From positions 1,419,501 to 1,483,500 of the forward strand of contig NZ_CP016757.1 of NCBI RefSeq assembly GCF_001701045.1: 64,000 nucleotides of DNA, written 5' to 3'. Below are positions 20,242 to 30,036 of the stretch, one piece after another. Under the pieces are notes generated by a model. It was not told where the DNA came from, ran no database searches, and saw nothing but the letters and a program-made list of their open reading frames with translations. Made by a program: the position numbers and the translations under genes. Numbering within the stretch: the first letter of the stretch is position 1; every line of letters begins with the position of its first letter. Origin of the DNA: Cloacibacillus porcorum. GTDB taxonomy: Bacteria; Synergistota; Synergistia; Synergistales; Synergistaceae.

Positions 20242-21717
20242 ATGGCTGAAAACAGAACATTCCGTAAACCTACATTAGCCGAAGCCGTCATTGTTGTACT
20301 GGCACTTTTTCTTCCGATCACTATAGGAAATATAATATTTGGCTACAATATTATTTTAATGTTGCTGGTCGCGGGCTCCCTAGCCTCTTTAATGGCCATG
20401 CGCATTGGCTGGCGATGGAAAGAAATTGAAACTTCCATCATAAAGCATTTGGACGGAGCCATGCCTTGTGTGTTCATACTGTTTATGATTGGTGTCGTAG
20501 TCGCATCGTTTATTTTTGCCGGCTCCATACCGATGCTTATCTACTATGGAATGCACATGGTAAACCCTAAATTCCTGATACTCTGCTCGCTGTTGATTTG
20601 TTCCGTGTTGTCCGTAGCAACAGGTTCGTCTTGGACTTCTGCCGGTACTGCTGGTGTCGCTCTGATGGGTATTGCCATGGGGCTCGAAGTTCCGCTTTCT
20701 CCCGTTCTTGGAGCTATCGTTGCCGGTGCAGTCATTGGTGACAAATTATCCCCTCTTTCCGATACTACGAATCTTGCCGCGATGGCCACCGGTGTTTATC
20801 TTTATGACCATATCAGAAGCATGCTGTGGACGACTGTTCCGGCTTTTATAGTTGCCGCAGTCATTTATACAGTCTATGGTTTAACCAGTATTTCCGGAGG
20901 TTCTCTAGAGTCTGAGAATGTTACGATTATGCTGCGGCAGATGGATCAAATATATAATTGGAATATACTTTTGATGATTCCGTTTGTCATTATGATCGGC
21001 GGAGCTCTTTTGAAATATCCCGCAGTTCCCTGTATGTTCGGGGCGTCACTGGTAGCCATTGTTTTGGGAGTCTATGTACAGGGGTTTAGTTTTGCTGACG
21101 GCGTTAATTGCCTGATGTCTGGTTTCAAGGTAAGTATGGCCACATCTTCAGGCATAGACATGGAAGCTATTTCTCCCGCTGTTTTAAAGCTTCTACATCG
21201 CGGTGGTTTAAACAGCATGTTCTTTACAATTTGTATTGTCATCAGCGCATATACCTATACTGGAATCGCTCAGGGCGCAGGCTATTTTGATATATTGCTG
21301 GAACACCTTGTCGGTAAAAAGGCATCACAGGGTATGACCGTTCTTATAGCGGTTATTTCAGGAATATTTCTGACGATTTTTGGCGGTATCAGTTACATTC
21401 CGATCATTATGCTTGGCACGTTATTTAAAAAGCCGTTCCTGCGTCACAATCTTGACCTCAGCAACTTATCGCGTACCTGCGAAGATACTGGTACGATGTT
21501 CATTGCCTGTGTTCCTTGGGCGTCCTCAGGGGTTTATTATCACGGAGTCTTTGGTGTCAGCGTGCTTACCTTTGCTCCCTGGATTATAATTTCTTTCATT
21601 TGTCCGGTTCTTGCCGTCATTTACGGGTACACTGGCTTTGGGATGAAAAAGATATCGCCAGAGGAGGCAAAGCGTCAGTTGGCTGCATTAGAAGCAGAGG
21701 ATTCCGTTATCGCGTAG
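20242..21717 (+). CDS. nhaC: NhaC family Na+/H+ antiporter
   Basis: This 491-residue polytopic inner-membrane protein has about eleven to twelve hydrophobic segments. The motif GDKLSPLSDTTNLAA is diagnostic of the NhaC family, and the second repeat contains the matching NLSRTCEDTGTM. NhaC proteins exchange Na+ for H+, and some relatives exchange organic acids or amino acids. Its position next to the LysR gene and the CoA cluster suggests it may import or exchange the pathway substrate, which is an inference. AAGGAG nine bases before the ATG at 20242 fixes the start. Confidence 0.9.
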   Translation: MAENRTFRKPTLAEAVIVVLALFLPITIGNIIFGYNIILMLLVAGSLASLMAMRIGWRWKEIETSIIKHLDGAMPCVFILFMIGVVVASFIFAGSIPMLIYYGMHMVNPKFLILCSLLICSVLSVATGSSWTSAGTAGVALMGIAMGLEVPLSPVLGAIVAGAVIGDKLSPLSDTTNLAAMATGVYLYDHIRSMLWTTVPAFIVAAVIYTVYGLTSISGGSLESENVTIMLRQMDQIYNWNILLMIPFVIMIGGALLKYPAVPCMFGASLVAIVLGVYVQGFSFADGVNCLMSGFKVSMATSSGIDMEAISPAVLKLLHRGGLNSMFFTICIVISAYTYTGIAQGAGYFDILLEHLVGKKASQGMTVLIAVISGIFLTIFGGISYIPIIMLGTLFKKPFLRHNLDLSNLSRTCEDTGTMFIACVPWASSGVYYHGVFGVSVLTFAPWIIISFICPVLAVIYGYTGFGMKKISPEEAKRQLAALEAEDSVIA

Positions 21718-21828
21718 GAGGTTTGTGAACGTTATGGATGCTAAGATTTAATTAAATTAGCAGTATTTTAGGTGATGTAAAACAATTACATTTGTAGGAA
21801 ATACCGTTAGTTTTATTTATACCGACTA

Positions 21829-21860
21829 GAAGGCGCGGGCAAACTTTTGCCCGCGCCTTC
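21829..21860. terminator. bidirectional terminator between nhaC and gltX
   Basis: GAAGGCGCGGGC and its exact complement form a 12-bp stem, extended by AAA/TTT at the loop. It lies between convergent genes and can serve both. Confidence 0.7.
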
Positions 21861-21878
21861 TTCGCATTACGCGTATGC

Positions 21879-23219
21879 TTAAACCAGGCCGTAAAATTCC
21901 AGCCGTTTTTTCGTCTCTTCTTTTCCGAGCTGGCTTGCTACCTCGAAGACTCCAGGGCTGACCTTGCGCCCTGTGAGGGCCCAGCGCATTGGCGTCGCGG
22001 ACTCTTTCATCGAACTTTCGTTGGCGGCGAAGATCGTCTGAGCCTGTTCGTGGAGGTGTTCGGGGGTGCCGTCTCCCCACGCCGCAAGCAGTTCGCCGTA
22101 GATTTTTTTGAGCTTCGGACGCAGCTCTTCTTTGATGTCGCCGCCGTCGTAACGCTCCTGCACTTTGGCGAAGTCGAGGAAGTAGTCGCTGTATTCAGCA
22201 ACCTGTATTGTCGTCTGGCCGCGTCCGCCCATCGTCTTGAGCGAGGCGGCGAGGTAGCCGTCGCCGAATTTGTCCACGGGCAGCCCCATCTGTATCCAGA
22301 ACGGGCGTATGACTTCAAGCAGTTTTTCCGGAGCCATGCGCTTCATCTGTTCCTGGTTTATGTGGTTGAGTTTGTCGATGTCAAGCACCGCGGGTTTTCT
22401 CGTGACGTTTTTGATGTCGAAGAGCTCCACCGCCTCGGCGCGGGAGAATATCTCCTCGCCGCTTCTCGGCGACCAGCCGAGCAGCGCGAGGAAGTTGAAT
22501 ACGCCGTCGGGGAGGTAGCCCAGATCGTTGTATTCAAATACGGAGGTCGCGCCCTGGCGCTTCGAGAGTTTTTTCTTGTCTTTGCCAAGTATCATTGGCA
22601 GGTGCGCGAATCCCGGCCTCTCAAAGCCGAGGGCGTCGTAGATTAGGAGCTGTTTCGGTGTGTTGATGACGTGGTCCTCGCCGCGGATGACCATGTTTAT
22701 CCCCATCGTGTAGTCGTCGATGACGACGGCGTAATTGTAGGTCGGCATGCCGTCGCGCTTCATAATGACGATATCTTTTATGGTGCCGTCCTGATTGACG
22801 GAGGCGTTTTCACTCTCGACGTCGATGTCGCCGTAGACTTCGTCGTGGAAGTGGATGTGTTTGCCCGGCAAAACTTTGAAGAAGACCGCGCCGTCCTGTT
22901 CGTAGGCCTTGCCCTCGTCGAGGAGCTGCTGCGTGTATTTTTTATAAAGGTGCATACGCTCTGACTGGCGGTAAGGGCCGTAATCGCCGCCCTTGTCGGG
23001 GCCTTCGTCCCAATCCAGCCCCATCCAGCGCATGCCGTCGAGGATGCTCTGTTCGTATTCTTTTGTCGAACGCTCCAGGTCGGTATCCTCGATGCGAAGC
23101 ACGAAGGCGCCGCCAGTCCGGCGCGCGAGCAGCCAGTTGAAGAGCGCGGTGTGAGCTCCGCCGATGTGGAGCGATCCCGTCGGGCTCGGTGCGAATCTTA
23201 CTCTTACCTTATCGGTCAT
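21879..23219 (-). CDS. gltX: glutamyl-tRNA synthetase
   Basis: This class I synthetase of 446 residues starts RVRFAPSPTGSLHIGGAHTAL, with HIGG at residues 18-21 and KLSKR at 217-221. It charges tRNA-Glu. It is somewhat shorter than the common 470-490 residues, the difference lying in the C-terminal anticodon-binding part. As glnS is also present, this enzyme is probably discriminating. GGGAGG lies nine bases before the ATG. It is divergent from polA across 160 bp. Confidence 0.96.
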   Translation of the reverse strand: MTDKVRVRFAPSPTGSLHIGGAHTALFNWLLARRTGGAFVLRIEDTDLERSTKEYEQSILDGMRWMGLDWDEGPDKGGDYGPYRQSERMHLYKKYTQQLLDEGKAYEQDGAVFFKVLPGKHIHFHDEVYGDIDVESENASVNQDGTIKDIVIMKRDGMPTYNYAVVIDDYTMGINMVIRGEDHVINTPKQLLIYDALGFERPGFAHLPMILGKDKKKLSKRQGATSVFEYNDLGYLPDGVFNFLALLGWSPRSGEEIFSRAEAVELFDIKNVTRKPAVLDIDKLNHINQEQMKRMAPEKLLEVIRPFWIQMGLPVDKFGDGYLAASLKTMGGRGQTTIQVAEYSDYFLDFAKVQERYDGGDIKEELRPKLKKIYGELLAAWGDGTPEHLHEQAQTIFAANESSMKESATPMRWALTGRKVSPGVFEVASQLGKEETKKRLEFYGLV

Positions 23220-23379
23220 TTATTATTTCCTCCCCTGAATTTTTACATATTCTATGTGGCGATAACAGAAACGATTCCTTTAAAATAGTCTTTGGAGTAT
23301 TATAGACGAACCGCACTGGCGGCGTATAGACTCATTGCCACAAGTGAATATTATATCCTAAAGACTGCGAGGATGGGTT

Positions 23380-25929
23380 ATGAAAAAACAAATGCTATTG
23401 ATAGACGGACACGGGCTCGCGTATCGGGGCTTTTACGCGCTGCCGGAAAATCTCGCGGCGGCGGACGGAACGCCGACGAACGCCATCCTTGGGTTTATGA
23501 ATATGTTGATGAAGGCGCTCGAGGAGTGGCCCTCCGAAGGGCTGGGAATATTTTTTGACGCGAAGGGACCGACGAAGCGCCACGAGCTGTTTGAAAATTA
23601 TAAGGAAGGACGCAAACCGACGCCCGATTCTTTCAAGGTGCAGCTGCCGCTTATTGTGGAGCTCTGCGCCGGGATGGGGCTGCCGGTCTTCATGCGCGAG
23701 GGGGTAGAGGCGGACGACTGCATCGTCTCCACGGCGGAGACCGGCGCGCGCGACGGATGGGGCGTGAAGATACTCTCAGCTGATAAGGATCTCTTTCAGG
23801 CGATAAACGGTGATATAGCGGTGATCCGCCCCTCGCGCGGCGTGACGGACTTTAACCTTTATGACGAGGAGAGTTTCAGGGAGAAGTACGGATTTGAACC
23901 TATGCTGATGGCCGACTATCTCGCGCTGGTGGGCGACGCGGTGGATAACATCCCCGGTGTTCCCGGCATCGGCGACAAGACGGCGAAGGAGCTGGTCGGT
24001 AAGTTCGGCGCGCTGGAGGGGATTTATGAAAATCTCGATTCGGTGGCCAAGGCGCGCCGCGGCAGGCTTGAAGAGCATCGGGAGCTGGCCTTCCGCAGCC
24101 GCGAGCTGATCGTTCCGCAGCCGACGGCGCCGGTGCCTTTCGCGGAGCTGGCGGTGGGGGAGCCGCGGATGGAGGAGCTTCTGCCCTTATGCCGCCGTCT
24201 GGGGCTGAAAAAGCTGTTGGAACGTTTCGCTGACGGCACGGAGCCTGCTGCCGGCGAGGAGGCGCAGAGTGTCATGACCCGGGAGATAAAGGCTGTTGAT
24301 GTTTCGCTAGATGAGCTGCTTGCCTCGGATGATCTTGCGATAGCGCCGGCGGTGATTTTGCTCGGCGGTTTCGCCCTCGCCGACAGGGAGGGACGGACGG
24401 CTAACCTTGACCTTTCCTCTGCCGAAGATGTCGAAAAGTTCAGCGGCTGGTCTGAGCATGGGACGCTCACCCTCTATGGCTGCCGGACGCTGATGTCTCT
24501 CTCCCCGGAGCTGCCGCTGCCGCCATTTGAGAGGATACGCGACCTTGAGATCGCCAATTATCTGCTTCATCCCGACCGCGGCGGCTTAAAGGGCATCGCG
24601 CGCGCCATCGGCGGAGATCTGCCGGAGGACCGTGAGCTGGCGCTGCGTCTCTTCGACCTGTATGAATTTTTTGAGCCCGATATAAAGAGGTACGGTCTGG
24701 ATAAGGTGATGCTGGAGATCGACCTGCCGCTCTCCAGAACGCTCGCCAAGATGTACCGCACGGGGATACACGCGGACGCCGAGATGCTTGCCGCAGTGGA
24801 GGATGAGCTTTCGCACAACATCGCCGCCGCGGAGGCGGATATCGAAAACTATGTCGGCGAGAGGATAAATCTTTCGTCTCCGAAGCAGGTGAGCCAGCTT
24901 CTCTTTGAGCGGCTGATGCTGCCGCCGATAAAGAAGAACCACAGGGGCTATTCTACCGACGCTTATGTGCTCGAGGAGCTTTCCAAGCTGCCCGAGCCGC
25001 TCTGTGTCGTACCGCAGAAGATAATAAACTACCGCGAGGAGTCTAAGGTGCAGACGGGGTTTGTGCAGCCCTTCCTGAAGCTGAGCCGCGAGGGCGGCGG
25101 CCTCATCCATTCAACCTTCGACCACCTGGCTACCGGCACGGGCCGTCTTGCCAGCAAGGACCCCAACGTTCAAAATATGCCGGTCTTCGGCGACTGGGCA
25201 GACCGCTTCCGCGCCTGCTTCACGCCGCGCGACGGGGAATCTGTTTTTGTCGCGGCGGACTATTCTCAGATCGAGCTGCGTGTTCTGGCGGACCTGACCG
25301 GTGAGGAGAAGCTTATTCAGGCCTTCCACGACGGTCATGATGTTCACCTTGAGACGGCCTCATGGGTCTTTGGACTGCCCTCCGGCGATATCACCCCCGA
25401 GCAGCGCCGTTTCGCTAAGGTGGTAAATTTTGGCCTGATTTACGGCATGAGCGCCTTTGGCCTCGCGCAGAGGCTGGGTATTCCGCGCAACGTGGCGGCG
25501 CAGATGGTGGACAAATATTTCAGCGTGCTGCCGAAGGTGCAGAAGTATATGAGTGACAGCGTCTCGGAGGCGAAGGAGCGTGGTTACACGATGTCGCATT
25601 TTGGGCGGATACGGCCGCTCTCCGAGGTGGCGACCATCGATGGACGCGGCAATAATCCTATTAACCGCGTGGCGGTGAATACCCCGCTTCAGAGCACTGC
25701 GGCCGACATCGCCAAGGTCGCCCTCTTTCGCTTCGACGAGGTGTTGGAGAGGGAATTCCCCACGGCGAAGACTGTACTTCAGATACACGACTCCATCATC
25801 TGCGAGTGCCGCCGGGACGAAGCCGAGGCGGTGGAGAAGCTGCTGGTAAAGACAATGGAGGCCGTCGATATCCTCAAGGTGCCGCTCAAAGCGGAGCCGA
25901 AGCGGGGGCTCTCGCTGAAGGAAGTCTAG
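23380..25929 (+). CDS. polA: DNA polymerase I
   Basis: This 849-residue repair and Okazaki-fragment polymerase has three parts. Residues 1-290 are the 5' nuclease, with Asp-rich metal sites (ADDCIVSTAE, SADKDL) and a helix-hairpin-helix (VPGIGDKTAKEL). A middle segment at about 290-450 sits where the 3'-5' exonuclease should be but lacks the DxE and DxxxYD motifs, so proofreading is probably absent. The polymerase has motif A (ADYSQIELR, near 626), motif B (KVVNFGLIYGMS) and motif C (QIHDSIICE, near 802). GAGGATGG precedes the ATG. Confidence 0.96.
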   Translation: MKKQMLLIDGHGLAYRGFYALPENLAAADGTPTNAILGFMNMLMKALEEWPSEGLGIFFDAKGPTKRHELFENYKEGRKPTPDSFKVQLPLIVELCAGMGLPVFMREGVEADDCIVSTAETGARDGWGVKILSADKDLFQAINGDIAVIRPSRGVTDFNLYDEESFREKYGFEPMLMADYLALVGDAVDNIPGVPGIGDKTAKELVGKFGALEGIYENLDSVAKARRGRLEEHRELAFRSRELIVPQPTAPVPFAELAVGEPRMEELLPLCRRLGLKKLLERFADGTEPAAGEEAQSVMTREIKAVDVSLDELLASDDLAIAPAVILLGGFALADREGRTANLDLSSAEDVEKFSGWSEHGTLTLYGCRTLMSLSPELPLPPFERIRDLEIANYLLHPDRGGLKGIARAIGGDLPEDRELALRLFDLYEFFEPDIKRYGLDKVMLEIDLPLSRTLAKMYRTGIHADAEMLAAVEDELSHNIAAAEADIENYVGERINLSSPKQVSQLLFERLMLPPIKKNHRGYSTDAYVLEELSKLPEPLCVVPQKIINYREESKVQTGFVQPFLKLSREGGGLIHSTFDHLATGTGRLASKDPNVQNMPVFGDWADRFRACFTPRDGESVFVAADYSQIELRVLADLTGEEKLIQAFHDGHDVHLETASWVFGLPSGDITPEQRRFAKVVNFGLIYGMSAFGLAQRLGIPRNVAAQMVDKYFSVLPKVQKYMSDSVSEAKERGYTMSHFGRIRPLSEVATIDGRGNNPINRVAVNTPLQSTAADIAKVALFRFDEVLEREFPTAKTVLQIHDSIICECRRDEAEAVEKLLVKTMEAVDILKVPLKAEPKRGLSLKEV

Positions 25930-26047
25930 CCATTTGGACTATATCTGAGCGACCTGCGGGTTTATCGTTCCGCATATGCGGCGGGATGGCGGTTCCCTGC
26001 CGTTCTGCCGCTTAAAAGTATCTTATTGACGAAAGAGGGAATATAGG

Positions 26048-26374
26048 ATGTTTGTACTGGACAGTCAGATCGCATCGGAGGAGCTTGACAACGGTGTTGT
26101 GAGAAAGATCAAAGGTTACATTGACGATCTCATGCTTGTCGAGCTTACCTGGAAGGCGGGGCAGGAGGGCGTTCTGCACCATCATCCGCACCGTCAGTGC
26201 GATTATGTGGTGAAGGGGCGTTTCGAGGTAACCCTTGGCGGCGAAAAGAGGGCGCTCGGACCGGGGGACTGTTTTTATGTCAAGGCCGATGTCCCGCACG
26301 GCGTTAAAGCGCTTGAGGACGGCGGCGTATTGCTGGATATCTTCACGCCGATGCGTGAAGACTTTATAAAGTAG
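26048..26374 (+). CDS. small cupin-domain protein
   Basis: This single-domain cupin has 108 residues. The first metal-binding motif is HHHPHRQCDYVVKGRFEV and the second is GDCFYVKADVPHGVKAL, giving the expected three His and one Glu-type or Gln ligand set. Such proteins bind a divalent metal and act as sugar or small-molecule isomerases, dioxygenases or sensors; the role here is not determinable. GAGGG precedes the ATG. An alcohol dehydrogenase gene starts 18 bases later, suggesting one operon. Confidence 0.85.
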   Translation: MFVLDSQIASEELDNGVVRKIKGYIDDLMLVELTWKAGQEGVLHHHPHRQCDYVVKGRFEVTLGGEKRALGPGDCFYVKADVPHGVKALEDGGVLLDIFTPMREDFIK

Positions 26375-26392
26375 TAAGAGGGCCTTTATATT

Positions 26393-27571
26393 ATGCAGAA
26401 TTTTACCTATTACGCGCCGACGAAGATCGTCTTCGGCAAAGAGACGGAGAAAGAAACCGGCGCGCTGATCCGTGAACAGGGATGCGAACGGGCGCTCATC
26501 GTATACGGCGGCGGCAGCGTAAAGCGCAGCGGGCTGCAGGAGCGCATCTCCGCCTCGCTTGAGGATGCCGGAGTCTCCCATGTAGAGCTGGGGGGCGTCG
26601 TTCCTAATCCGCGCCTTTCAAAGGTCCGCGAGGGAATAGAGCTCTGCCGCCGTGAGAAAGCCGACTTTTTGCTCTCCGTGGGAGGCGGCAGCGTTATCGA
26701 TACCGCGAAGGCGATCAGTTACGGCGTTCCGTATGCGGGAGACGTGTGGGATTTCTTCGCGGGTAAGGCCGCAGCGCAGGCTGCCCTGCCGATGGGCTGC
26801 GTGCTGACGATTGCCGCCGCGGGCAGCGAGATGAGCAATTCAAGCGTCATCACGAACGAGGAGAACGGACTTAAGCGCGGATACCGGAGCGACCTCTCGC
26901 GGCAGCGTTTCGCGGTGCTGAACCCCGAGCTCACATACACGCTGCCGCCATACCAGACGGCGAACGGCGCCGTCGATATCATGATGCATACGATGGAGCG
27001 CTACTTTACCTCCGAATGCGACCTTCTCTTAACCGACGCGCTTGGCGAGGGGCTGATGCGCACGGTGATGGAGTGCGCTCGCACGCTGCGCGATGATCCC
27101 GCGAATTACGCCGCCCGCGCCAACATGATGTGGGCCTCCAGCCTTTCGCACAACGGGCTGACGGGCTGCGGTTCGGTCGAGGACTGGGCCTCTCATCAGC
27201 TGCAGCACGAGCTTGGCGGAATGTTCGACTGTTCGCACGGCGCTGGACTCGCGGCGGTATGGCCCTCATGGGCGCGTTATGTGATAGATGCCGATTACAC
27301 GCTGTTCGCCCGCTTTGCCGTGAAGGTGATGGGGGTCGTTCCCACAGCGGACGAGCGGGAGACGGCGGAGCGTGGCGTCGCCGCCGCTGAGTGCTTCTTC
27401 CGCTCGATAGGTATGCCGACAAATATTCGAGAGCTGGGTTACGAACTCAGCGAGGCACAGATCGCGGAGCTCGCCGAAAAGTGTACCAACGGCAGAACGC
27501 GCACAGTCGGCGGCTTAAAAAAGCTGGATTACGGCGACATCGTAAAAATTTACGAGGGCGCGCGCGGCTGA
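26393..27571 (+). CDS. iron-containing alcohol dehydrogenase, butanol dehydrogenase-like
   Basis: This 392-residue group III dehydrogenase starts NFTYYAPTKIVFGKE, typical of the BdhA/YqhD branch. The cofactor loop is SVGGGSVIDTAKA. Metal ligands are seen as Asp and His in GAVDIMMHTMER and the two His in ASHQLQHELGGMFDCSHGAG. It should reduce short-chain or toxic aldehydes using NAD(P)H. The cupin gene directly upstream is probably co-transcribed. Confidence 0.92.
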   Translation: MQNFTYYAPTKIVFGKETEKETGALIREQGCERALIVYGGGSVKRSGLQERISASLEDAGVSHVELGGVVPNPRLSKVREGIELCRREKADFLLSVGGGSVIDTAKAISYGVPYAGDVWDFFAGKAAAQAALPMGCVLTIAAAGSEMSNSSVITNEENGLKRGYRSDLSRQRFAVLNPELTYTLPPYQTANGAVDIMMHTMERYFTSECDLLLTDALGEGLMRTVMECARTLRDDPANYAARANMMWASSLSHNGLTGCGSVEDWASHQLQHELGGMFDCSHGAGLAAVWPSWARYVIDADYTLFARFAVKVMGVVPTADERETAERGVAAAECFFRSIGMPTNIRELGYELSEAQIAELAEKCTNGRTRTVGGLKKLDYGDIVKIYEGARG

Positions 27572-27624
27572 GGACAGTGTTTTTTCGTAACGCGCTTATA
27601 ATCAGGTAAATGAAATAAAAAAAC

Positions 27625-27653
27625 TTGCGTCTGCCGGCAATCTGGCATATAAT
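27625..27653 (+). promoter_or_regulatory. sigma-70-type promoter of rpmE
   Basis: TTGCGT (27625-27630) and TATAAT (27648-27653) are separated by 17 bases, about 47 bases before the rpmE start. Confidence 0.65.
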
Positions 27654-27699
27654 ACATTGCTGTATGTTAGACGTACTTGAACATCTGGAGGTGCAATAA

Positions 27700-27936
27700 A
27701 TGAAGAAGGACATCCACCCGAAATACGAAACCTGCAAGGTCACCTGCGCCTGTGGCAATACATTTGAGACTAAGTCCACCGTGGGCGATATGAGAGTTTC
27801 GGTCTGCAGCGCATGCCATCCTTTCTACACTGGCAAGAAGGGCCGCGTCATCGAAGCGGGACGTCTTGAGAAGTTCCGTCAGAAGTATGCCGGCGTGAAT
27901 TACGGACAGAAGAACGTCAGCGAGACCGCCGAATAG
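27700..27936 (+). CDS. rpmE: ribosomal protein bL31 (zinc-binding type)
   Basis: This 78-residue protein of the large ribosomal subunit begins [19 protein letters not shown]. Cysteines in CKVTCACG and CSACHPF make it the zinc-binding C+ type rather than the zinc-independent paralogue. GGAGGTG precedes the ATG, and a promoter and a terminator bracket the gene, so it is probably monocistronic. Confidence 0.97.
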   Translation: MKKDIHPKYETCKVTCACGNTFETKSTVGDMRVSVCSACHPFYTGKKGRVIEAGRLEKFRQKYAGVNYGQKNVSETAE

Positions 27937-27947
27937 CTTTTCGATTT

Positions 27948-27980
27948 AAGAGGGGGGCGCTTAGGCGAACCCCTCTTTTG
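27948..27980 (+). terminator. rpmE terminator
   Basis: AAGAGGGG pairs with CCCCTCTT across a loop and is followed by TTG, 12 bases after the stop codon. Confidence 0.7.
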
Positions 27981-28291
27981 TTTAGCCGAAAAGGGGCGGC
28001 CCGTGTTATTTTAGTCTGCGGGAGGAACTGTCCCCGGCAGTCGTATCTGTGAAGTTTCGTATCTCCCGGTTTTACATGCCATGAGCGGCCGGCATCCGAC
28101 CGATATATAAGCGACTTGTACGAAATACAAGATTTTGATGTTTCGCTCTTTATCGGCTGGTCCAAATGCCCGTATTTCTAAGTGTATTATATTTATGTGA
28201 GATGAAACGATAAGGAACGTCTTTTTATTTCGCGTTTGCGAGTGAAATTTCGCCTTAATAATAGTGACAATAACAGAGGAGTGGTGCCGGA
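27981..28291. other. 311-bp intergenic region before thyX
   Basis: Nothing definite is seen except the thyX ribosome site (GAGGAG at about 28276) and an A+T-rich stretch at about 28180-28265, which probably carries the thyX promoter. Confidence 0.4.
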
Positions 28292-28984
28292 ATGAGCGTT
28301 TTTGTGAAACTTATCGCCGCTACGCCCGAGGCGGACAGAGTAGTCGCCGCCGCGGCGAAGATATGCTACAGCCCGTCGGGCGCGGCCGAGATATTTGACG
28401 GCCTCGATACGGCAAAGACCGCTTCGTTTTTAAAGATGCTGCGCGAGGCGGGACATCTCTCTCCCTTTGAACACGCCTCCTTTACCTTCGCGGCGGAGGG
28501 GCTGAGCCGCGTGGCGACGCACCAGCTTGTGCGCCACAGGATGGCCAGTTATTCCCAGCAGAGCCAGCGTTATGTGGGGATGACCGGCAACGACTGCATC
28601 GTGCCGCCCACGGTCAAGTCGGACCCGCGCGCCCTCGCCCTATTCAGGGAACAGACGGAATCGGCCCAGCGTACCTACGACGAGCTGGTCGCCCTCGGCA
28701 TCCCGAAGGAGGACGCGCGTTTTATCTTGCCGCACGGCGCGGAGACGCGTATCGTGCTGACGATGAACGCGCGCGAGCTGCACCATTTCTTCGCGCTCCG
28801 CCTCTGCCGCCGGGCCCAATGGGAGATACGCGAGCTGGCCAGAGAGATGCTGCGCGCGGTACGCGCCGCCGCTCCCGTGCTCTTTGCCGCGGCCGGTCCC
28901 TCCTGTGTCACCGAAGGTTCGTGCCATGAGGCGCATTCCTGCGGGCAGCCCTATAAAGATATAGAGGATATGCTCTCGCAATGA
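28292..28984 (+). CDS. thyX: flavin-dependent thymidylate synthase
   Basis: This 230-residue enzyme makes dTMP from dUMP with FAD, NADPH and methylene-tetrahydrofolate. The ThyX signature RHRxxSxxxxSxR is present as RHRMASYSQQSQR at residues 81-93. Length is typical, with a short His/Cys-bearing tail (CVTEGSCHEAHSCGQP). It replaces the ThyA route and needs no dihydrofolate recycling. It overlaps the next gene by four bases (ATGA). Confidence 0.96.
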   Translation: MSVFVKLIAATPEADRVVAAAAKICYSPSGAAEIFDGLDTAKTASFLKMLREAGHLSPFEHASFTFAAEGLSRVATHQLVRHRMASYSQQSQRYVGMTGNDCIVPPTVKSDPRALALFREQTESAQRTYDELVALGIPKEDARFILPHGAETRIVLTMNARELHHFFALRLCRRAQWEIRELAREMLRAVRAAAPVLFAAAGPSCVTEGSCHEAHSCGQPYKDIEDMLSQ

Positions 28985-29904
28985 GAACAGCCGCACTGCT
29001 TCATGTGACGCTCTCGGCGTTCATGGAGCTGCCTCCCAAAAGAATACCGGTAGGCGGACAGGCCGTCATTGAGGGCGTGCTCATGAAGGGCCCCGAACAC
29101 TGGGGGCTTGCCGTCAGGGAGCCAGGAGGGGCTATCTGCCTGAAATCATGGCTTGGTTCGGATTGGCTGAAGGGCGGTTTTTGGAAATGGCCAGTCGTCC
29201 GCGGTTTTGCCACGATGGTGGAGATGATGCGGATCGGCATGCGCGCCCTTTCCCTCTCCGCTGATATCAGCCTCGGAGAAGAGGAAAAGATTTCCCCCTG
29301 GGAGATGGTGCTTTCGGTTGGGGCCGCGCTGCTTGGCGTCGTGGGAATATTCCTTGCGCTGCCGATGTTTATATCCGAATATATCACCTCTCATTTCGCG
29401 CTCTCCCACTTTGGCAAAAATATCGTCGAGGGGTGCCTGCGTGGCGTGATATTTGTCGGCTACGTGGCGGCGATCTCCATGTGGAAGGATATCGCCCGCG
29501 TCTTTGAATATCACGGCGCGGAGCACAAGACGATCAACGCCTATGAGCATGACGCGCCGCTGACGCCGGAGAGCGTGGCGCACTATTCGCGCATCCACAG
29601 ACGCTGCGGAACCTCCTTCCTTTTGGTCGTAATCGTCGTGAGCATCATCGTCTTTTCCCTCATCGGCGGCGGCTCCGTGCTTTGGCGCGTGGGCAGTCGC
29701 GTAGTGCTGCTGCCGCTAGTGATCGGACTCTCCTATGAGTTTATCCGCGGCGCCTCAAATTCGGAGACCTGGGGAAAATACTGTATAATGCCAGCGCTTT
29801 CGCTCCAATATATAACGACGCGCGAGCCATCGGCGGATCAGCTGGAGGTCGCGATAGCCGCGCTTGACGTGGCGCTTGATCCCGATAAGGGGAACTCTGA
29901 TTGA
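28981..29904 (+). CDS. yqhQ: DUF1385 membrane protein, YqhQ-like
   Basis: This 307-residue integral membrane protein belongs to the YqhQ/DUF1385 family. The conserved start PVGGQAVIEGVLMKGP is present, followed by several helices. The polar signature YHGAEHKTINAYE lies near residue 180 and RCGTSFLL near 210. In Firmicutes and relatives this gene commonly sits just before prfA and prmC, as here. Its biochemical role is not established. The ATG overlaps the thyX stop; an internal Met at MELPPKR is an alternative start. Confidence 0.9.
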   Translation: MRTAALLHVTLSAFMELPPKRIPVGGQAVIEGVLMKGPEHWGLAVREPGGAICLKSWLGSDWLKGGFWKWPVVRGFATMVEMMRIGMRALSLSADISLGEEEKISPWEMVLSVGAALLGVVGIFLALPMFISEYITSHFALSHFGKNIVEGCLRGVIFVGYVAAISMWKDIARVFEYHGAEHKTINAYEHDAPLTPESVAHYSRIHRRCGTSFLLVVIVVSIIVFSLIGGGSVLWRVGSRVVLLPLVIGLSYEFIRGASNSETWGKYCIMPALSLQYITTREPSADQLEVAIAALDVALDPDKGNSD

Positions 29905-30036
29905 TGGTAAATGGCAGGCAGAAATAAAAAGTTAGCTCCGCTGTCAGATGTACCGGATGCTAAATAGGCAGGGGCTGCCTATGACGCAGAGAGGGCATAT
30001 GATCAGCGGCTCATCTTACAGCAGGTGGTGCAGAAT

